64,000 nt of DNA from Corynebacterium sp. p3-SID1056. Its GTDB lineage: Bacteria > Actinomycetota > Actinomycetes > Mycobacteriales > Mycobacteriaceae. A model generated the notes under the pieces. That model did no database searches and was not told where the DNA came from. It saw nothing but the letters and a program-made list of their open reading frames with translations. The DNA is taken from NCBI RefSeq assembly GCF_025152525.1, contig NZ_JALXXL010000010.1:1-64000 (forward strand), given 5' to 3'. A program made the translations under genes and the position numbers. Positions 1 through 7,736 of this stretch are shown one piece after another; the first letter of the stretch is position 1, and each line of letters begins with the position of its first letter.

Positions 1-43
1 CTTCGTGCACTCAAACAGTGTGTACGAAGCGCGTCGCTTTTTT
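1..43 (+). terminator. Possible terminator of the gene left of the window
   Basis: Bases 1-10 pair with 20-29 as a 10-bp stem containing one G-U pair, with a 9-base loop. A run of six T follows at 38-43, eight bases beyond the stem. The gap between stem and T-run makes this an imperfect terminator, and the upstream gene is not visible. Confidence 0.4.
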
Positions 44-169
44 ACTGCCCTTTTTATTTCCCAGGGAAGAGGGTTTTTGTTGCGAACTATACACATGTCC
101 TTTAATTTATGGGTAAGCGGCCAGTAGACCGCTAATCCCTTCCCCTCTAAATTTCAGGAGAATTCAATC

Positions 170-737
170 ATGTCTCTCAAACGAACCGTCGCCAAAGTGG
201 TGATCTCTGGTGTGCTTTTGTGCAATCTCCTTGTGCCCGCGGCCTCGGCTTCATCTGTCAAGGTAGAGGGTGATTCCTGTACTTTTAGCCTTACTCCTGA
301 AGACCAGGAGACCGTCGGTATCGACACCAAGGTTATTGACCCGTGACGAAGCGAAGGAAGAACTTGCGTACGTCAATGGCGAGGTGAGAGCAAGGAAAGC
401 TAAGACAGAGATTGAGTACAAAAAGTACAAAGAACAGCACGGGAAGTCCGATCCAGGCTACGCAAAAGCTGTAGCCGAGTTCGAGGACGATATCGAATGG
501 ATGGACAACTACATCGCCATTTGGCACCCGGTCTTAAGAGCGTGCATTGACGGGCGCAACCTCAGCGAGTCATCTTCTAAGGCCGAAGCAATGCTCAGCA
601 CTAGTGACGGCTCACTTTCGCCGGGTGGTATTGGCGTCGTCGTAGGCGTCCTCATTGCGGTCCTTGGCGGGATTGCTGTAGCACTGCCGATGTTGAAGCC
701 GATGCTTCCGGCAAATATCGCGGCGATGGTTCCGTAA
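170..737 (+). pseudogene. Secreted, C-terminally anchored small protein interrupted by a frameshift
   Basis: ATG 170 follows a good ribosome site (CAGGAG). The first frame gives a clear Sec signal peptide (basic start, hydrophobic core, cleavage near ASA at about residue 27) and then a mature start with one Cys, but it stops at TGA 344-346. The +1 frame is open from 270 to 737. It encodes a charged helical stretch, a second Cys, a glycine-rich transmembrane helix and a short tail. Removing one C from the CCC at 340-342 joins the frames into a 188-residue protein with no other change. The protein is not assigned to a named family. It could be a real pseudogene, a sequencing error, or less likely a +1 recoding site, since the stop has the TGA-C context. 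Confidence 0.7.
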
Positions 738-746
738 GCTATGGGG

Positions 747-1745
747 CTAACGCTCTCCGTTCACTTCATGATTGGTCGGCAACCACGGCTCCGTGCGGAA
801 TTCCCGTTGAGCACCCGAAAGGGGATCGGTAAAGGCGAGAAGGACCGACGTAAGCAGCATCGGGCGGGCAAAGTCCTCGGTGCCGAAGGGTTGGACGACG
901 GGATAGATCGGGTCGCCAAGAATGGGCGCGCCCGCAGCGAGCATCTGGATACGCAGCTGATGGGTCTTGCCGGTGATTGGCTCCAGCAGATAGGACGCGA
1001 GCGGACTTTGCACGTCATAGATGTCAGAAAGCGTCTCGTTTACAGGCTTGTCAAGGGGAGTCACGCTTCTTAGATGCGTTACAGCGTTCGGGTCCCCAGG
1101 AATGAGCGTGGCCGCAACCTCCCCACTCACTTTTCTGATCCGGTGCGACCACGTCCGAAGCTCCACGTCACGCAGCTCTGCAACCGCCGTGTACTGCTTT
1201 CGCACCTCCCGGCGAGCGAAGAGCTCCTGGTAAGGGCCCCGCAGCTCCCGCCTCTTCGTAAACAGCAACAGCCCAGAAGTCATGAGATCCAACCTGTGCG
1301 CGGGGGTGAGCTCTTCGTTGCCTGTGGCTCGGCGTAGCCGGACGGTGGCCGTCTCCGTAATGTGGGCGGCTCGGGGCATCGTCGCCAAGAACGGCGGCTT
1401 GTTGATGACGAGGATGTCCTGGTCCTCAAAGACCGTGGTGAGCTCGTATGGCACAACGCGTTCAGGGGCGGGTCGGCGGTAGAAGAAGATATCGGTGCCG
1501 GGGGCGAGGATGGTGTCGGGGGTGAGTGGGGTGGCGTCGCGAAGCACTACTTGCCCTTCGGCGAAGCGCTGCGCGACCGCATCGGGGGTATCTTCGGGGT
1601 GGCGGTGCCTTTGTGCGGCAACCACTTCGCAGAGGAACTCCAAGGCCGTGACCGGGGCAAGCGTGTCCGGGACGCGCACGCGGGAAGCACCGAGTCCGCC
1701 GCGCGGGGGCAGCGGAGGGGCAGCTTTACTCTTCTTGCGGGCCAT
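747..1745 (-). CDS. RluA-family 23S rRNA/tRNA pseudouridine synthase
   Basis: This protein of about 332 residues isomerises uridine to pseudouridine in structured RNA. The catalytic aspartate lies in the HRLD motif near residue 153, followed by MTSG, which matches the RluA-family HRLDxxTSG signature. The stretch with TGKTHQLRIQ and GDPIYP is also typical of the family. An N-terminal S4-like portion and a basic start (ARKKSK) precede the catalytic domain. I chose the ATG at 1745. An in-frame ATG at 1769 would overlap the divergent gene's start and has no ribosome site. The exact target uridine cannot be told from sequence. Confidence 0.88.
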   Translation of the reverse strand: MARKKSKAAPPLPPRGGLGASRVRVPDTLAPVTALEFLCEVVAAQRHRHPEDTPDAVAQRFAEGQVVLRDATPLTPDTILAPGTDIFFYRRPAPERVVPYELTTVFEDQDILVINKPPFLATMPRAAHITETATVRLRRATGNEELTPAHRLDLMTSGLLLFTKRRELRGPYQELFARREVRKQYTAVAELRDVELRTWSHRIRKVSGEVAATLIPGDPNAVTHLRSVTPLDKPVNETLSDIYDVQSPLASYLLEPITGKTHQLRIQMLAAGAPILGDPIYPVVQPFGTEDFARPMLLTSVLLAFTDPLSGAQREFRTEPWLPTNHEVNGER

Positions 1746-1767
1746 AGTGTGTAGTAGCGTATCCCGC

Positions 1768-1914
1768 ATGGATATTGGTGCAATGCTTGACCCGCTCGTG
1801 CAGTTCTTCTCTCAAGGTATCGGGAAGATGATCGCTGATGCGATGACTGTCCTCTACGAGCTTCTCTACCCTGCGAATGCGGAGCCTGCCGCACCGGTCG
1901 AGATTCCGAAGTAA
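1768..1914 (+). CDS. 48-residue amphipathic peptide without signal sequence
   Basis: ATG 1768 lies exactly seven bases after a TAGCGT -10 element (1755-1760), so the mRNA is probably leaderless. The product starts MDIGAMLDPL, has a hydrophobic or amphipathic helix with few charges, and ends in an Ala/Pro-rich tail PVEIPK. It has no signal peptide. In size and character it resembles corynebacterial PorA/PorH/ProtX peptides, which reach the mycomembrane without a Sec signal, but I cannot show homology. It lies 22 bases from the divergent pseudouridine synthase and ends 66 bases before the universal stress protein gene. Confidence 0.6.
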   Translation: MDIGAMLDPLVQFFSQGIGKMIADAMTVLYELLYPANAEPAAPVEIPK

Positions 1915-1932
1915 AGAGCGGCAGGCACGGGG

Positions 1933-1938
1933 TACACT
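1933..1938 (+). promoter_or_regulatory. -10 element of the universal stress protein gene
   Basis: TACACT preceded by GGG gives a good -10 box 43 bases before the ATG at 1981. A second AT-rich element (GATATAAC) follows at about 1943. No clear -35 was seen, which is common in this genus. Confidence 0.5.
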
Positions 1939-1980
1939 AGAGGATATAACCAGTAAGAAGCTACTGAAAGGCTGGAGACT

Positions 1981-2901
1981 ATGAGCCGCGAAGAACGAGA
2001 AAACTTGGAAGACCGCGAGGACATCGTTGTTGTCGCGGTGGATGGCAGCCCGGCGTCGCAAACCGCTGTGCGATGGGCAGCGAACACCGCGATGAAGCGC
2101 GGCATCCCGCTGCGCCTGGCCTCGAGCTACACCATGCCGCAGTTCCTCTACGCCGAGGGCATGGTTCCGCCGCAGGAGCTTTTTGATGACCTGCAGCGTG
2201 AAACCCTGCAGAAGATCGACGAGGCGCGCGAGATCGCGCTCGAGGTCGCGCCGGACATCAAGATCGGCCACGCGGTTGCTGAAGGCTCGCCGATCGACAT
2301 GCTGCTCGAGATGTCCCGCAACTCCACGATGGTCGTCATGGGCTCCCGCGGCCTGGGTGGCCTGTCCGGCATGGTGCTGGGTTCTGTTTCCGGCGCGGTT
2401 GTTTCCCACGCGTCCTGCCCGGTCGTGGTGATCCGCGAAGACAGCAACGTCACGGAAGAGACCAAGTATGGGCCGGTCGTGGTCGGCGTAGACGGTTCCG
2501 AGGTCTCCCAGCGCGCCACCGAGTACGCCTTCGAGGAGGCGAACGCGCGAGGCGCAGAGCTCGTGGCCGTGCACACCTGGATCGATACCCAGGTGCAGGC
2601 GCCGGGTGCTGGCTTCTCCGTCTCTGACGACCACTGGGCAGCAGTGCAGAAGGAAAAGGAAGCGCTGCTGGAGGAGACCCTCGGCGAGCTTCGCGAGAAG
2701 TACCCGGATGTGCAGGTCCGCACCGTCATTACTCGCGACCGCCCGGTGCGCGCACTCACCGAGGCGGCCGAGGGCGCTCAGCTGCTGGTCACCGGTTCGC
2801 ACGGCCGCGGCGGCTTCAAGGGCATGCTGCTTGGCTCCACCTCTCGCGCGCTCCTGCAGTCCGCACCGTGCCCGATGATGGTGGTGCGCCCGGAGGAGTA
2901 A
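1981..2901 (+). CDS. Tandem-domain universal stress protein
   Basis: This cytoplasmic protein of 306 residues has two UspA domains, about residues 10-150 and 160-303. Both keep the ATP-binding signature G-2x-G-9x-G-S/T: GSRGLGGLSGMVLGS in the first domain and GSHGRGGFKGMLLGS in the second. Both copies should therefore bind ATP, as in the actinobacterial tandem USPs linked to starvation and hypoxia responses. The first 15 residues are strongly acidic and basic and precede the first beta strand (VVVAVDGS). The gene looks monocistronic, with its own promoter upstream and another promoter before the next gene. Confidence 0.95.
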   Translation: MSREERENLEDREDIVVVAVDGSPASQTAVRWAANTAMKRGIPLRLASSYTMPQFLYAEGMVPPQELFDDLQRETLQKIDEAREIALEVAPDIKIGHAVAEGSPIDMLLEMSRNSTMVVMGSRGLGGLSGMVLGSVSGAVVSHASCPVVVIREDSNVTEETKYGPVVVGVDGSEVSQRATEYAFEEANARGAELVAVHTWIDTQVQAPGAGFSVSDDHWAAVQKEKEALLEETLGELREKYPDVQVRTVITRDRPVRALTEAAEGAQLLVTGSHGRGGFKGMLLGSTSRALLQSAPCPMMVVRPEE

Positions 2902-2949
2902 TGTCGCGGCCTCGCATCACCCGCCTATGCAATGGACGTAGAAGGCGTG

Positions 2950-2955
2950 CATAAT
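2950..2955 (+). promoter_or_regulatory. Extended -10 promoter of the GlsB-like gene
   Basis: CATAAT preceded by GTG forms an extended -10 element 46 bases before the ATG at 3002, which leaves room for the ribosome site GAAGGGA. Confidence 0.5.
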
Positions 2956-3001
2956 GGGGCCCGTAACTTAAACGTTGTTGAAAGAAGGGACGGAACGCAC
3001 T

Positions 3002-3271
3002 ATGGCACCTTCGATGGGCTTTATTGCATGGATTATTATCGGCGGCCTCGCAGGCTGGATCGGCTCCAAGATTCAGGGCCGAGACGCCCAGATGGGGCTC
3101 GGCCTGAATATCGTCGTCGGCGTGATCGGCGGCTTCCTCGGCGGCTGGCTCCTCAGCCTCTTCGGCGTGGACGTTGCCGGTGGCGGTCTGATCTTCAGCT
3201 TCCTTACCTGCCTGCTCGGCGCGGTGGTGCTGCTGTGGATCCTTAACCTGGTCACGAATAAGCGCGGCTAA
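3002..3271 (+). CDS. GlsB/YeaQ/YmgE-family stress membrane protein
   Basis: This 89-residue integral membrane protein has three hydrophobic segments and the glycine-rich signature of the transglycosylase-associated (YeaQ/YmgE) family: IIGGLAGWIGSKI near the start, then GVIGGFLGGWL. Its molecular role is unknown. Relatives are induced by general stress, which fits its place after a universal stress protein. ATG 3002 was preferred because it follows GAAGGGA. A rho-independent terminator follows 20 bases after the stop, so this is a single-gene transcript. Confidence 0.88.
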   Translation: MAPSMGFIAWIIIGGLAGWIGSKIQGRDAQMGLGLNIVVGVIGGFLGGWLLSLFGVDVAGGGLIFSFLTCLLGAVVLLWILNLVTNKRG

Positions 3272-3291
3272 CCACCAGCCGGCAAATGATG

Positions 3292-3315
3292 AACGCCCCT
3301 TCGGGGGCGTTTTTT
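3292..3315 (+). terminator. Rho-independent terminator after the GlsB-like gene
   Basis: An 8-bp perfect stem (AACGCCCC with GGGGCGTT) closes a TTCG tetraloop and runs into a T-tract. This is a textbook intrinsic terminator. Confidence 0.92.
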
Positions 3316-3381
3316 CATGCGTTAGGTCAACATGTGTCCGAGAATGTATTTCACCAGTACGGCTGGTGCGTACGTACCGGT

Positions 3382-3404
3382 TTGTCTATATTGAGACGAG
3401 ACAA
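3382..3404. promoter_or_regulatory. Candidate operator overlapping the tetR promoter
   Basis: A perfect inverted repeat, TTGTCT-N11-AGACAA, with a nested GTCT-N6-AGAC, spans a TATATT -10-like box at 3387-3392. It sits 30 bases upstream of the TetR-family start. TetR regulators often bind such palindromes at their own promoters, so autoregulation is likely but inferred. Confidence 0.45.
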
Positions 3405-3433
3405 GCGAGCAGTAACCAAGGAGTGAGCACCAA

Positions 3434-4063
3434 GTGAGCAGTGGGACGGCGAAGAAGAAGACGACTGCGCGGCGTCGCAACCGGCCGAGCCCCCGGCAGC
3501 GCCTTCTCGACGCAGCCACCAAGCTGTTTACCGAGGAAGGGATCCGCGTCATCGGCATCGACCGCATCCTTCGCGAGGCGGACGTGGCCAAGGCCTCCCT
3601 GTACAGCCTCCTTGGCTCCAAAGACAACCTGGTCATCGCCTACCTCGAGCGCATGGACGAGGAATACCGTCAGCGCTGGGAGGAGCGCGCCGTGAAGGCA
3701 GCAACCACGGACGAAAAAGTGCTTGCTTTCTTCGACCTGGCCATCGAAGCGGAACCGCAGCGCGAGTTTCGCGGCTCACCATTCCTCAACGCTGCCACCG
3801 AGTACCCGCGGCCAGACACGGAATCCGAGCACCGCATCGTAGAAACGTGCCGAAACCACCGCAAGTGGATGCACGGCACGATCACGGAGCTGCTTACCGC
3901 CAAGAACGGCTACGACTCTGCAAAGCAGGCCGACGAGCTGCTCATCTTCCTCGACGGCGGGATGACCGGTGCGCGCTTCATGCGCGACGTCTCCCCGCTG
4001 CAGACGGCTCGCGACCTCGCGGAATCCGAGCTCGGTGCGCCGCCGGCCGACTACTCCATCTAG
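3434..4063 (+). CDS. TetR-family transcriptional regulator
   Basis: This 209-residue regulator has a basic N-terminal tail and then a TetR helix-turn-helix, residues about 24-74, with the expected pattern LLDAATKLFTEEG, a GIDRILREADVAKASLY recognition region and F/L-KDNL. The C-terminal ligand-binding half is not recognisable by sequence, so the inducer is unknown. The GTG start at 3434 is supported by AAGGAG ten bases upstream. The gene ends in a 4-base convergent overlap with the YidC-like gene, and a palindrome in its promoter suggests self-repression. Confidence 0.9.
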   Translation: MSSGTAKKKTTARRRNRPSPRQRLLDAATKLFTEEGIRVIGIDRILREADVAKASLYSLLGSKDNLVIAYLERMDEEYRQRWEERAVKAATTDEKVLAFFDLAIEAEPQREFRGSPFLNAATEYPRPDTESEHRIVETCRNHRKWMHGTITELLTAKNGYDSAKQADELLIFLDGGMTGARFMRDVSPLQTARDLAESELGAPPADYSI

Positions 4064-5163
4064 GCGTCCTTCTCGGCCTTGCGCTGACGCGCCAGCTGCC
4101 TCGTCGCGGCATCGCGCGCCTTCTTGAGCTCCTTGCGTTCCTGCTTTTCGCGTATTTTCTCGTCTTTGCGCTCCTGCTTCTCCGCGCGCAGCTGTGCGAA
4201 GGCCTCACCTGCCTGACTCGGGTGGCGCAGCGCGCGGTGGCGCAGCGCACGACGTGAACGCTTACGCGCTGTTCTTTTCTCCTTCTCCCCGGCGACGCGC
4301 GCCTTCGCCTCGCGCCAGTGCTGTCGGTGTATCTCCTCGGACGGCATCGTGCGTACCGTCCACGCCCACAGCGCTGCGGTTTGCGTCATGGTCCACAGGT
4401 TGTTGCTCACCCAGTACAGCAAAATTGCCACCGGCACGATGCCGGCCAGCCCGGCGGTTGACAGACTCACCGCGATAAGCGGGATCATCCACCACAAAAA
4501 GCGGTAGCTTTTCCGCGTCATCGCGGTCTCCCAGTCCAGTGTGGAGCGGTTGCGCAACTGCGAAATAGCCAGGTTGGTGCACGTAAAGATGACCGCAGCG
4601 ACGACCATTGGCAACGCCACGGCGCGCACCTGTGCTTCCGTCGTGCCAAGGGCCGCGAGGTGTTCGGGGCTCATGGCGACGTAGGCGGGCAAGGGGGCGT
4701 CGAAAAGCGTGGCGGCGCGGAAGGTCTCGAGATCGTGGTTGCTCAGGATGCCGATGCGGTGACTGTCGCCATCTGTGGGCACCGCCATCCAGCGGAGCAG
4801 GCGATACAAGCCGATGAAGACGGGGAACTGCACGAGCGCGGGGACGCAGCCGGCCGCGAGGCTGTAGTTGTGGTCCTCCTGGACCTGCTTGCGTTCGCGC
4901 TTCTCCGCCGCAATGGCTTCTGGCGTGGTGGCGCTGCCGTATTCCTGCTCAATGCGTGCCAGGTGTGGCCGCATGAGATAGGAAGTGCGGCCGACTCGGT
5001 ACTGCGCCATGGCGAAGGGCAGGACGAGCGCGCGAACCGTGACGACGAGCAGGATCACCGAGACGACCCAGGCGGCCGAGGCATCCATGCGCAAAAGGTG
5101 CACGAGGATCCAGTGCCACAGCTTGATGACCGCGGCGACCGGGTAGACCAATACTTCCAGCAT
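4060..5163 (-). CDS. YidC/Oxa1-family membrane protein insertase, second paralogue type
   Basis: This 367-residue protein inserts or folds membrane proteins. It has an N-terminal hydrophobic segment, a cytoplasmic hairpin rich in Arg/Glu/Lys (about residues 60-100), the conserved helix region CVPALVQFPVFIGLYRLLR, further membrane segments and a very basic tail (last 80 residues, many Lys/Arg), as in ribosome-binding YidC tails. The main YidC of actinobacteria lies next to rnpA/rpmH at the origin. Those genes are absent here, so this is probably an extra copy. AAGGAG lies about 12 bases before the ATG at 5163. Confidence 0.88.
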   Translation of the reverse strand: MLEVLVYPVAAVIKLWHWILVHLLRMDASAAWVVSVILLVVTVRALVLPFAMAQYRVGRTSYLMRPHLARIEQEYGSATTPEAIAAEKRERKQVQEDHNYSLAAGCVPALVQFPVFIGLYRLLRWMAVPTDGDSHRIGILSNHDLETFRAATLFDAPLPAYVAMSPEHLAALGTTEAQVRAVALPMVVAAVIFTCTNLAISQLRNRSTLDWETAMTRKSYRFLWWMIPLIAVSLSTAGLAGIVPVAILLYWVSNNLWTMTQTAALWAWTVRTMPSEEIHRQHWREAKARVAGEKEKRTARKRSRRALRHRALRHPSQAGEAFAQLRAEKQERKDEKIREKQERKELKKARDAATRQLARQRKAEKDA

Positions 5164-5230
5164 GCGCGCGGCATCTCCTTTCCGGTTTATGCGTTACAGG
5201 TGGCGGGCACGACTGGGTTAATGTTAGGCC

Positions 5231-6028
5231 ATGTCCCAACCGCCACATCGGATACGCGCCTCGCAAGTCATCGGGGAGCTCCTGCTCACCGCCGGTGCCC
5301 TGTTGCTACTCTTCGCGTTCTACGAGTCCTTCTGGACCAATATCTCCGCCGGTAAGATGCAGAACGAAGCGCAGCACACGCTCAGCGAGCAGTGGGGTAA
5401 GGGCTGGGTCAACCCCCGAGAGGTGAAGGCCCCGCAGCTTGGCGACGCCTTCGCGCGCATGTATATCCCCGCCTTCGGTCCCGACTACGAATTCGCCATC
5501 ATCGAGGGCGTGGAAGAAAAGGAGCTGCTTACTGGGCCCGGGCGCTATCCGGATACGCAGATGCCGGGCGAGAACGGCAATTTTGCCGTGGCCGGGCACC
5601 GCGTGGGCAAGGGCGCGCCCTTTAACGACCTCGGCGGGCTTCACGCGTGCGACGCGATCGTGGTGGAGACGCAGACCCAGTGGGTGACGTACCGGGTGCT
5701 GCCGATGTCGCAGCAGCCGGACGAGCGACGCGCCGAGACCGCCGGCTGCCTGCCCGCGGAGATGAACGAGCGCGTGGCCACCGGCGATTACGCGGCGGTG
5801 CAGGGCCGCCACATCACGCTGCCGGGCGATATTAACGTGGTCAACCCGATGCCGGAGACCCCCTCCATGGAAGTTGTTGATGGGATGGAGGGCATCATCA
5901 CGCTGACCACGTGCCACCCGCAGTTTTCCAACGCGGAGCGCATGATCGTGCACGCGATGCGCACCGAGGTGCTGCCCAAGCACCCGGAGGAAGACACGCT
6001 CCCGGCCGCGATGCAGGAGGTGAAGTAA
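5231..6028 (+). CDS. Sortase, class E-like
   Basis: This 265-residue membrane-anchored transpeptidase covalently links LPxTG-like surface proteins to the cell wall. An N-terminal helix (about residues 14-33) anchors it. The catalytic triad is visible: His123 in AGHRVG, Cys228 in TLTTCHP, and Arg237 in NAERMIVHA. The TLTTCHPxFS-AERMIVHA arrangement is that of actinobacterial class E housekeeping sortases. The start at ATG 5231 follows a TAATGT -10 by six bases, so it is probably leaderless. A small membrane protein follows two bases after the stop. Confidence 0.9.
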   Translation: MSQPPHRIRASQVIGELLLTAGALLLLFAFYESFWTNISAGKMQNEAQHTLSEQWGKGWVNPREVKAPQLGDAFARMYIPAFGPDYEFAIIEGVEEKELLTGPGRYPDTQMPGENGNFAVAGHRVGKGAPFNDLGGLHACDAIVVETQTQWVTYRVLPMSQQPDERRAETAGCLPAEMNERVATGDYAAVQGRHITLPGDINVVNPMPETPSMEVVDGMEGIITLTTCHPQFSNAERMIVHAMRTEVLPKHPEEDTLPAAMQEVK

Positions 6029-6030
6029 GT

Positions 6031-6183
6031 ATGTACGCAGCGCTGTGGCGCAAACTGCCGGGCAACACGTGGGTGAAAACGCTGATTGCTCTCGTGCTCG
6101 CCGTGGCGGTGTTTTTCCTGCTCATGGAGGTCGTGTTTCCGTGGGTGTCGGAGATGATGCCGTATAACGATGTAGCCGTTTAA
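6031..6183 (+). CDS. Small single-span membrane protein co-transcribed with sortase
   Basis: This 50-residue protein has a short basic start and one transmembrane helix (about residues 17-37, rich in Leu/Val/Phe). It follows the sortase by two bases and has a strong AGGAGGTG ribosome site lying within the sortase 3-prime end. The arrangement suggests a partner of the sortase or its membrane complex, but no function is known to me. It overlaps the convergent Nudix-LOG gene by four bases. Confidence 0.8.
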   Translation: MYAALWRKLPGNTWVKTLIALVLAVAVFFLLMEVVFPWVSEMMPYNDVAV

Positions 6184-7172
6184 TCTGTCCAGCGCGGCAC
6201 CGGCGGGAGCCAGGCCTGCAGTTTGCGGATCATCTCTTCCGGCTCATCGGCCACGATGAGGTGGTCGCGGTCGGTCTGGCGGACGAATCTCTTGGCCACC
6301 ATGTGGTCGACCATGTCTACCAGGGGCTGCCAAAACTCGCGGCCAAGCAGGCCGATCGGCTTCGTGTGCAGGCCGAGTTGTTGGTTGGTCCATTCCTCAA
6401 AGAATTCGTCTAACGTGCCGGTGCCCCCTGGCAGGGCCACGAATGCATCGCCGAGCTGGCTCATCATGGCTTTGCGCTCCGACATGGAGCCCACCAACTC
6501 GAGACGGTCGAGCCCTTCGTACTTCAGCTCGTAGTTGGCCAAATGCGTCGTAAGCACGCCGATCGATGCCTGCGCGCCTTTGGCTACTTCGCCCATGAGC
6601 CCAAGCTTGCTGCCGCCGTACACCAGCGTCATGTGGTGCGCGCCCAGCGCCTGGCCGAAGCGCCGCGCGAGCTGAAGGTGCGCCGGGTCGGTGCCCGGGT
6701 TGGCTCCTGCGAAGACGGTGACGGCCTGAATCCGGCGCTGGGTGAGTGCGGGGAAGATCCGGGTGGCCAGGAGTGGCGCGAGTGCGTGCCCGGCGGGTTC
6801 GCGCGGATCGATCCAGGCAGTCTCGGCGATTTCGGCGGCCGCCTCCGGTGCGCTGAAAGGCGTGGGGTGGACGTAGACGGTGGAGGTGACTGTGTGGCCG
6901 GGCTCGTTCGAGGCCTCCGCGCTGAACCTGCCGAGGTAGCTGAGGTTGCCTCGGTCGACCTCGAGCCCGACCTCTTCGCGGGTCTCGCGCAGCGCGGCGT
7001 CGACTGTGGTCTCACCGGCCTCGAGCTTGCCGCCGGGCAGCTGGAAGCGGGGGCTGGAATGCTTGCGGACGCACAGGACGCGACCTGCGTCATCGCGAAA
7101 CACGATGGCGGCGACGGTGATCTCTGTATCTGTGGGCGGGGTCGTGCGGGGGTTCGGGTTGCGCTCAGTCAC
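6180..7172 (-). CDS. Fusion of Nudix hydrolase and LOG-family nucleoside 5'-monophosphate phosphoribohydrolase
   Basis: This 330-residue protein has two enzymatic domains. Residues about 17-135 form a Nudix fold with a complete Nudix box (GKLEAGETTVDAALREtREEVGL), which hydrolyses nucleoside-diphosphate-X substrates. Residues about 148-325 form a LOG (lonely guy, TIGR00730) domain with YGGSKLGLMG, SERK and PGGTGTLDE motifs, which release free base from nucleoside monophosphates such as cytokinin nucleotides or damaged NMPs. Both active sites look intact. The GTG start overlaps the stop of the upstream lipoprotein gene by four bases (GTGA), implying translational coupling. A nucleotide-clearance role is an inference. 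Confidence 0.9.
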   Translation of the reverse strand: MTERNPNPRTTPPTDTEITVAAIVFRDDAGRVLCVRKHSSPRFQLPGGKLEAGETTVDAALRETREEVGLEVDRGNLSYLGRFSAEASNEPGHTVTSTVYVHPTPFSAPEAAAEIAETAWIDPREPAGHALAPLLATRIFPALTQRRIQAVTVFAGANPGTDPAHLQLARRFGQALGAHHMTLVYGGSKLGLMGEVAKGAQASIGVLTTHLANYELKYEGLDRLELVGSMSERKAMMSQLGDAFVALPGGTGTLDEFFEEWTNQQLGLHTKPIGLLGREFWQPLVDMVDHMVAKRFVRQTDRDHLIVADEPEEMIRKLQAWLPPVPRWTD

Positions 7173-7723
7173 AGTCCCAGCGTAGCGATGACCTGTTCCG
7201 CCACGCGTTGCGCCTTGACCGACTCGTCCTGGTTGCTAAACACCGTCACCGCGTGCGTACCGCGCGCAACTGAGTACGCTGCGCCGATACGATCCGGCAC
7301 CTCGCCGCCGCCGTGGCGGCCGCCGTTCCACCCCGGGGGCTGATCGGCCGGAGCGGTAAATTCCACCGGGGTGGCCCAGTCCACCACGGCCATCGACTCC
7401 TGGGCTGAGGCCATGTGGCGCACGATTACCGTCAGCTGCGGTTCCTCCGGGTAGGACCAGAACTGGCAGGCGGGCGTGTCGAAGCGGGAATCCACACCGA
7501 CGCCGGTCACCCGCTGCCCGTTCGTCTGAGCGACCCACTCGGTGTCCAGGTAGGGGCACTCGTTCCAATCGGTGCGCTGTGTCTCCGGCAGCGCCTCCAC
7601 CGGCAGCCCCTGGTCGGGCGCGGGGGCGGGCGGCTGGCTCGGCTCGGGCGGGGTGGCCTGCTCGGAGCAGGCGGCGAGCGCGAGGCCCGCGGCAACGAAA
7701 GCGGTGGGTAATCTCAGACGCAT
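7169..7723 (-). CDS. Exported lipoprotein, DUF2020-like
   Basis: This 184-residue protein has a lipoprotein signal peptide with lipobox ALAAC (Cys19), followed by a Pro/Glu-rich linker (about residues 25-45) and a folded domain containing two Cys and several Trp. The domain resembles the DUF2020 family of actinobacterial exported proteins, whose function is unknown. The start at ATG 7723 is exactly seven bases downstream of TAGTCT on the minus strand, indicating a leaderless mRNA. This start codon overlaps the histidine kinase start on the other strand. The downstream Nudix-LOG gene is translationally coupled. Confidence 0.82.
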   Translation of the reverse strand: MRLRLPTAFVAAGLALAACSEQATPPEPSQPPAPAPDQGLPVEALPETQRTDWNECPYLDTEWVAQTNGQRVTGVGVDSRFDTPACQFWSYPEEPQLTVIVRHMASAQESMAVVDWATPVEFTAPADQPPGWNGGRHGGGEVPDRIGAAYSVARGTHAVTVFSNQDESVKAQRVAEQVIATLGL

Positions 7724-7736
7724 GAGCCTAAGACTA
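7709..7736. promoter_or_regulatory. Head-to-head leaderless promoters with overlapping start codons
   Basis: On the plus strand, TAATCT (7709-7714) is followed by seven bases and the ATG at 7722. On the minus strand, TAGTCT (7736-7731) is followed by seven bases and the ATG at 7723. The two ATGs share the palindrome CATG, so both predicted transcripts start at the same place and there is no intergenic DNA. Confidence 0.65.

Noticed and set aside
1726..2802. A 358-codon minus-strand frame opposite the universal stress protein gene
   Set aside because: The plus-strand protein has two intact USP domains. The opposite frame has no recognisable motif and overlaps two real genes.
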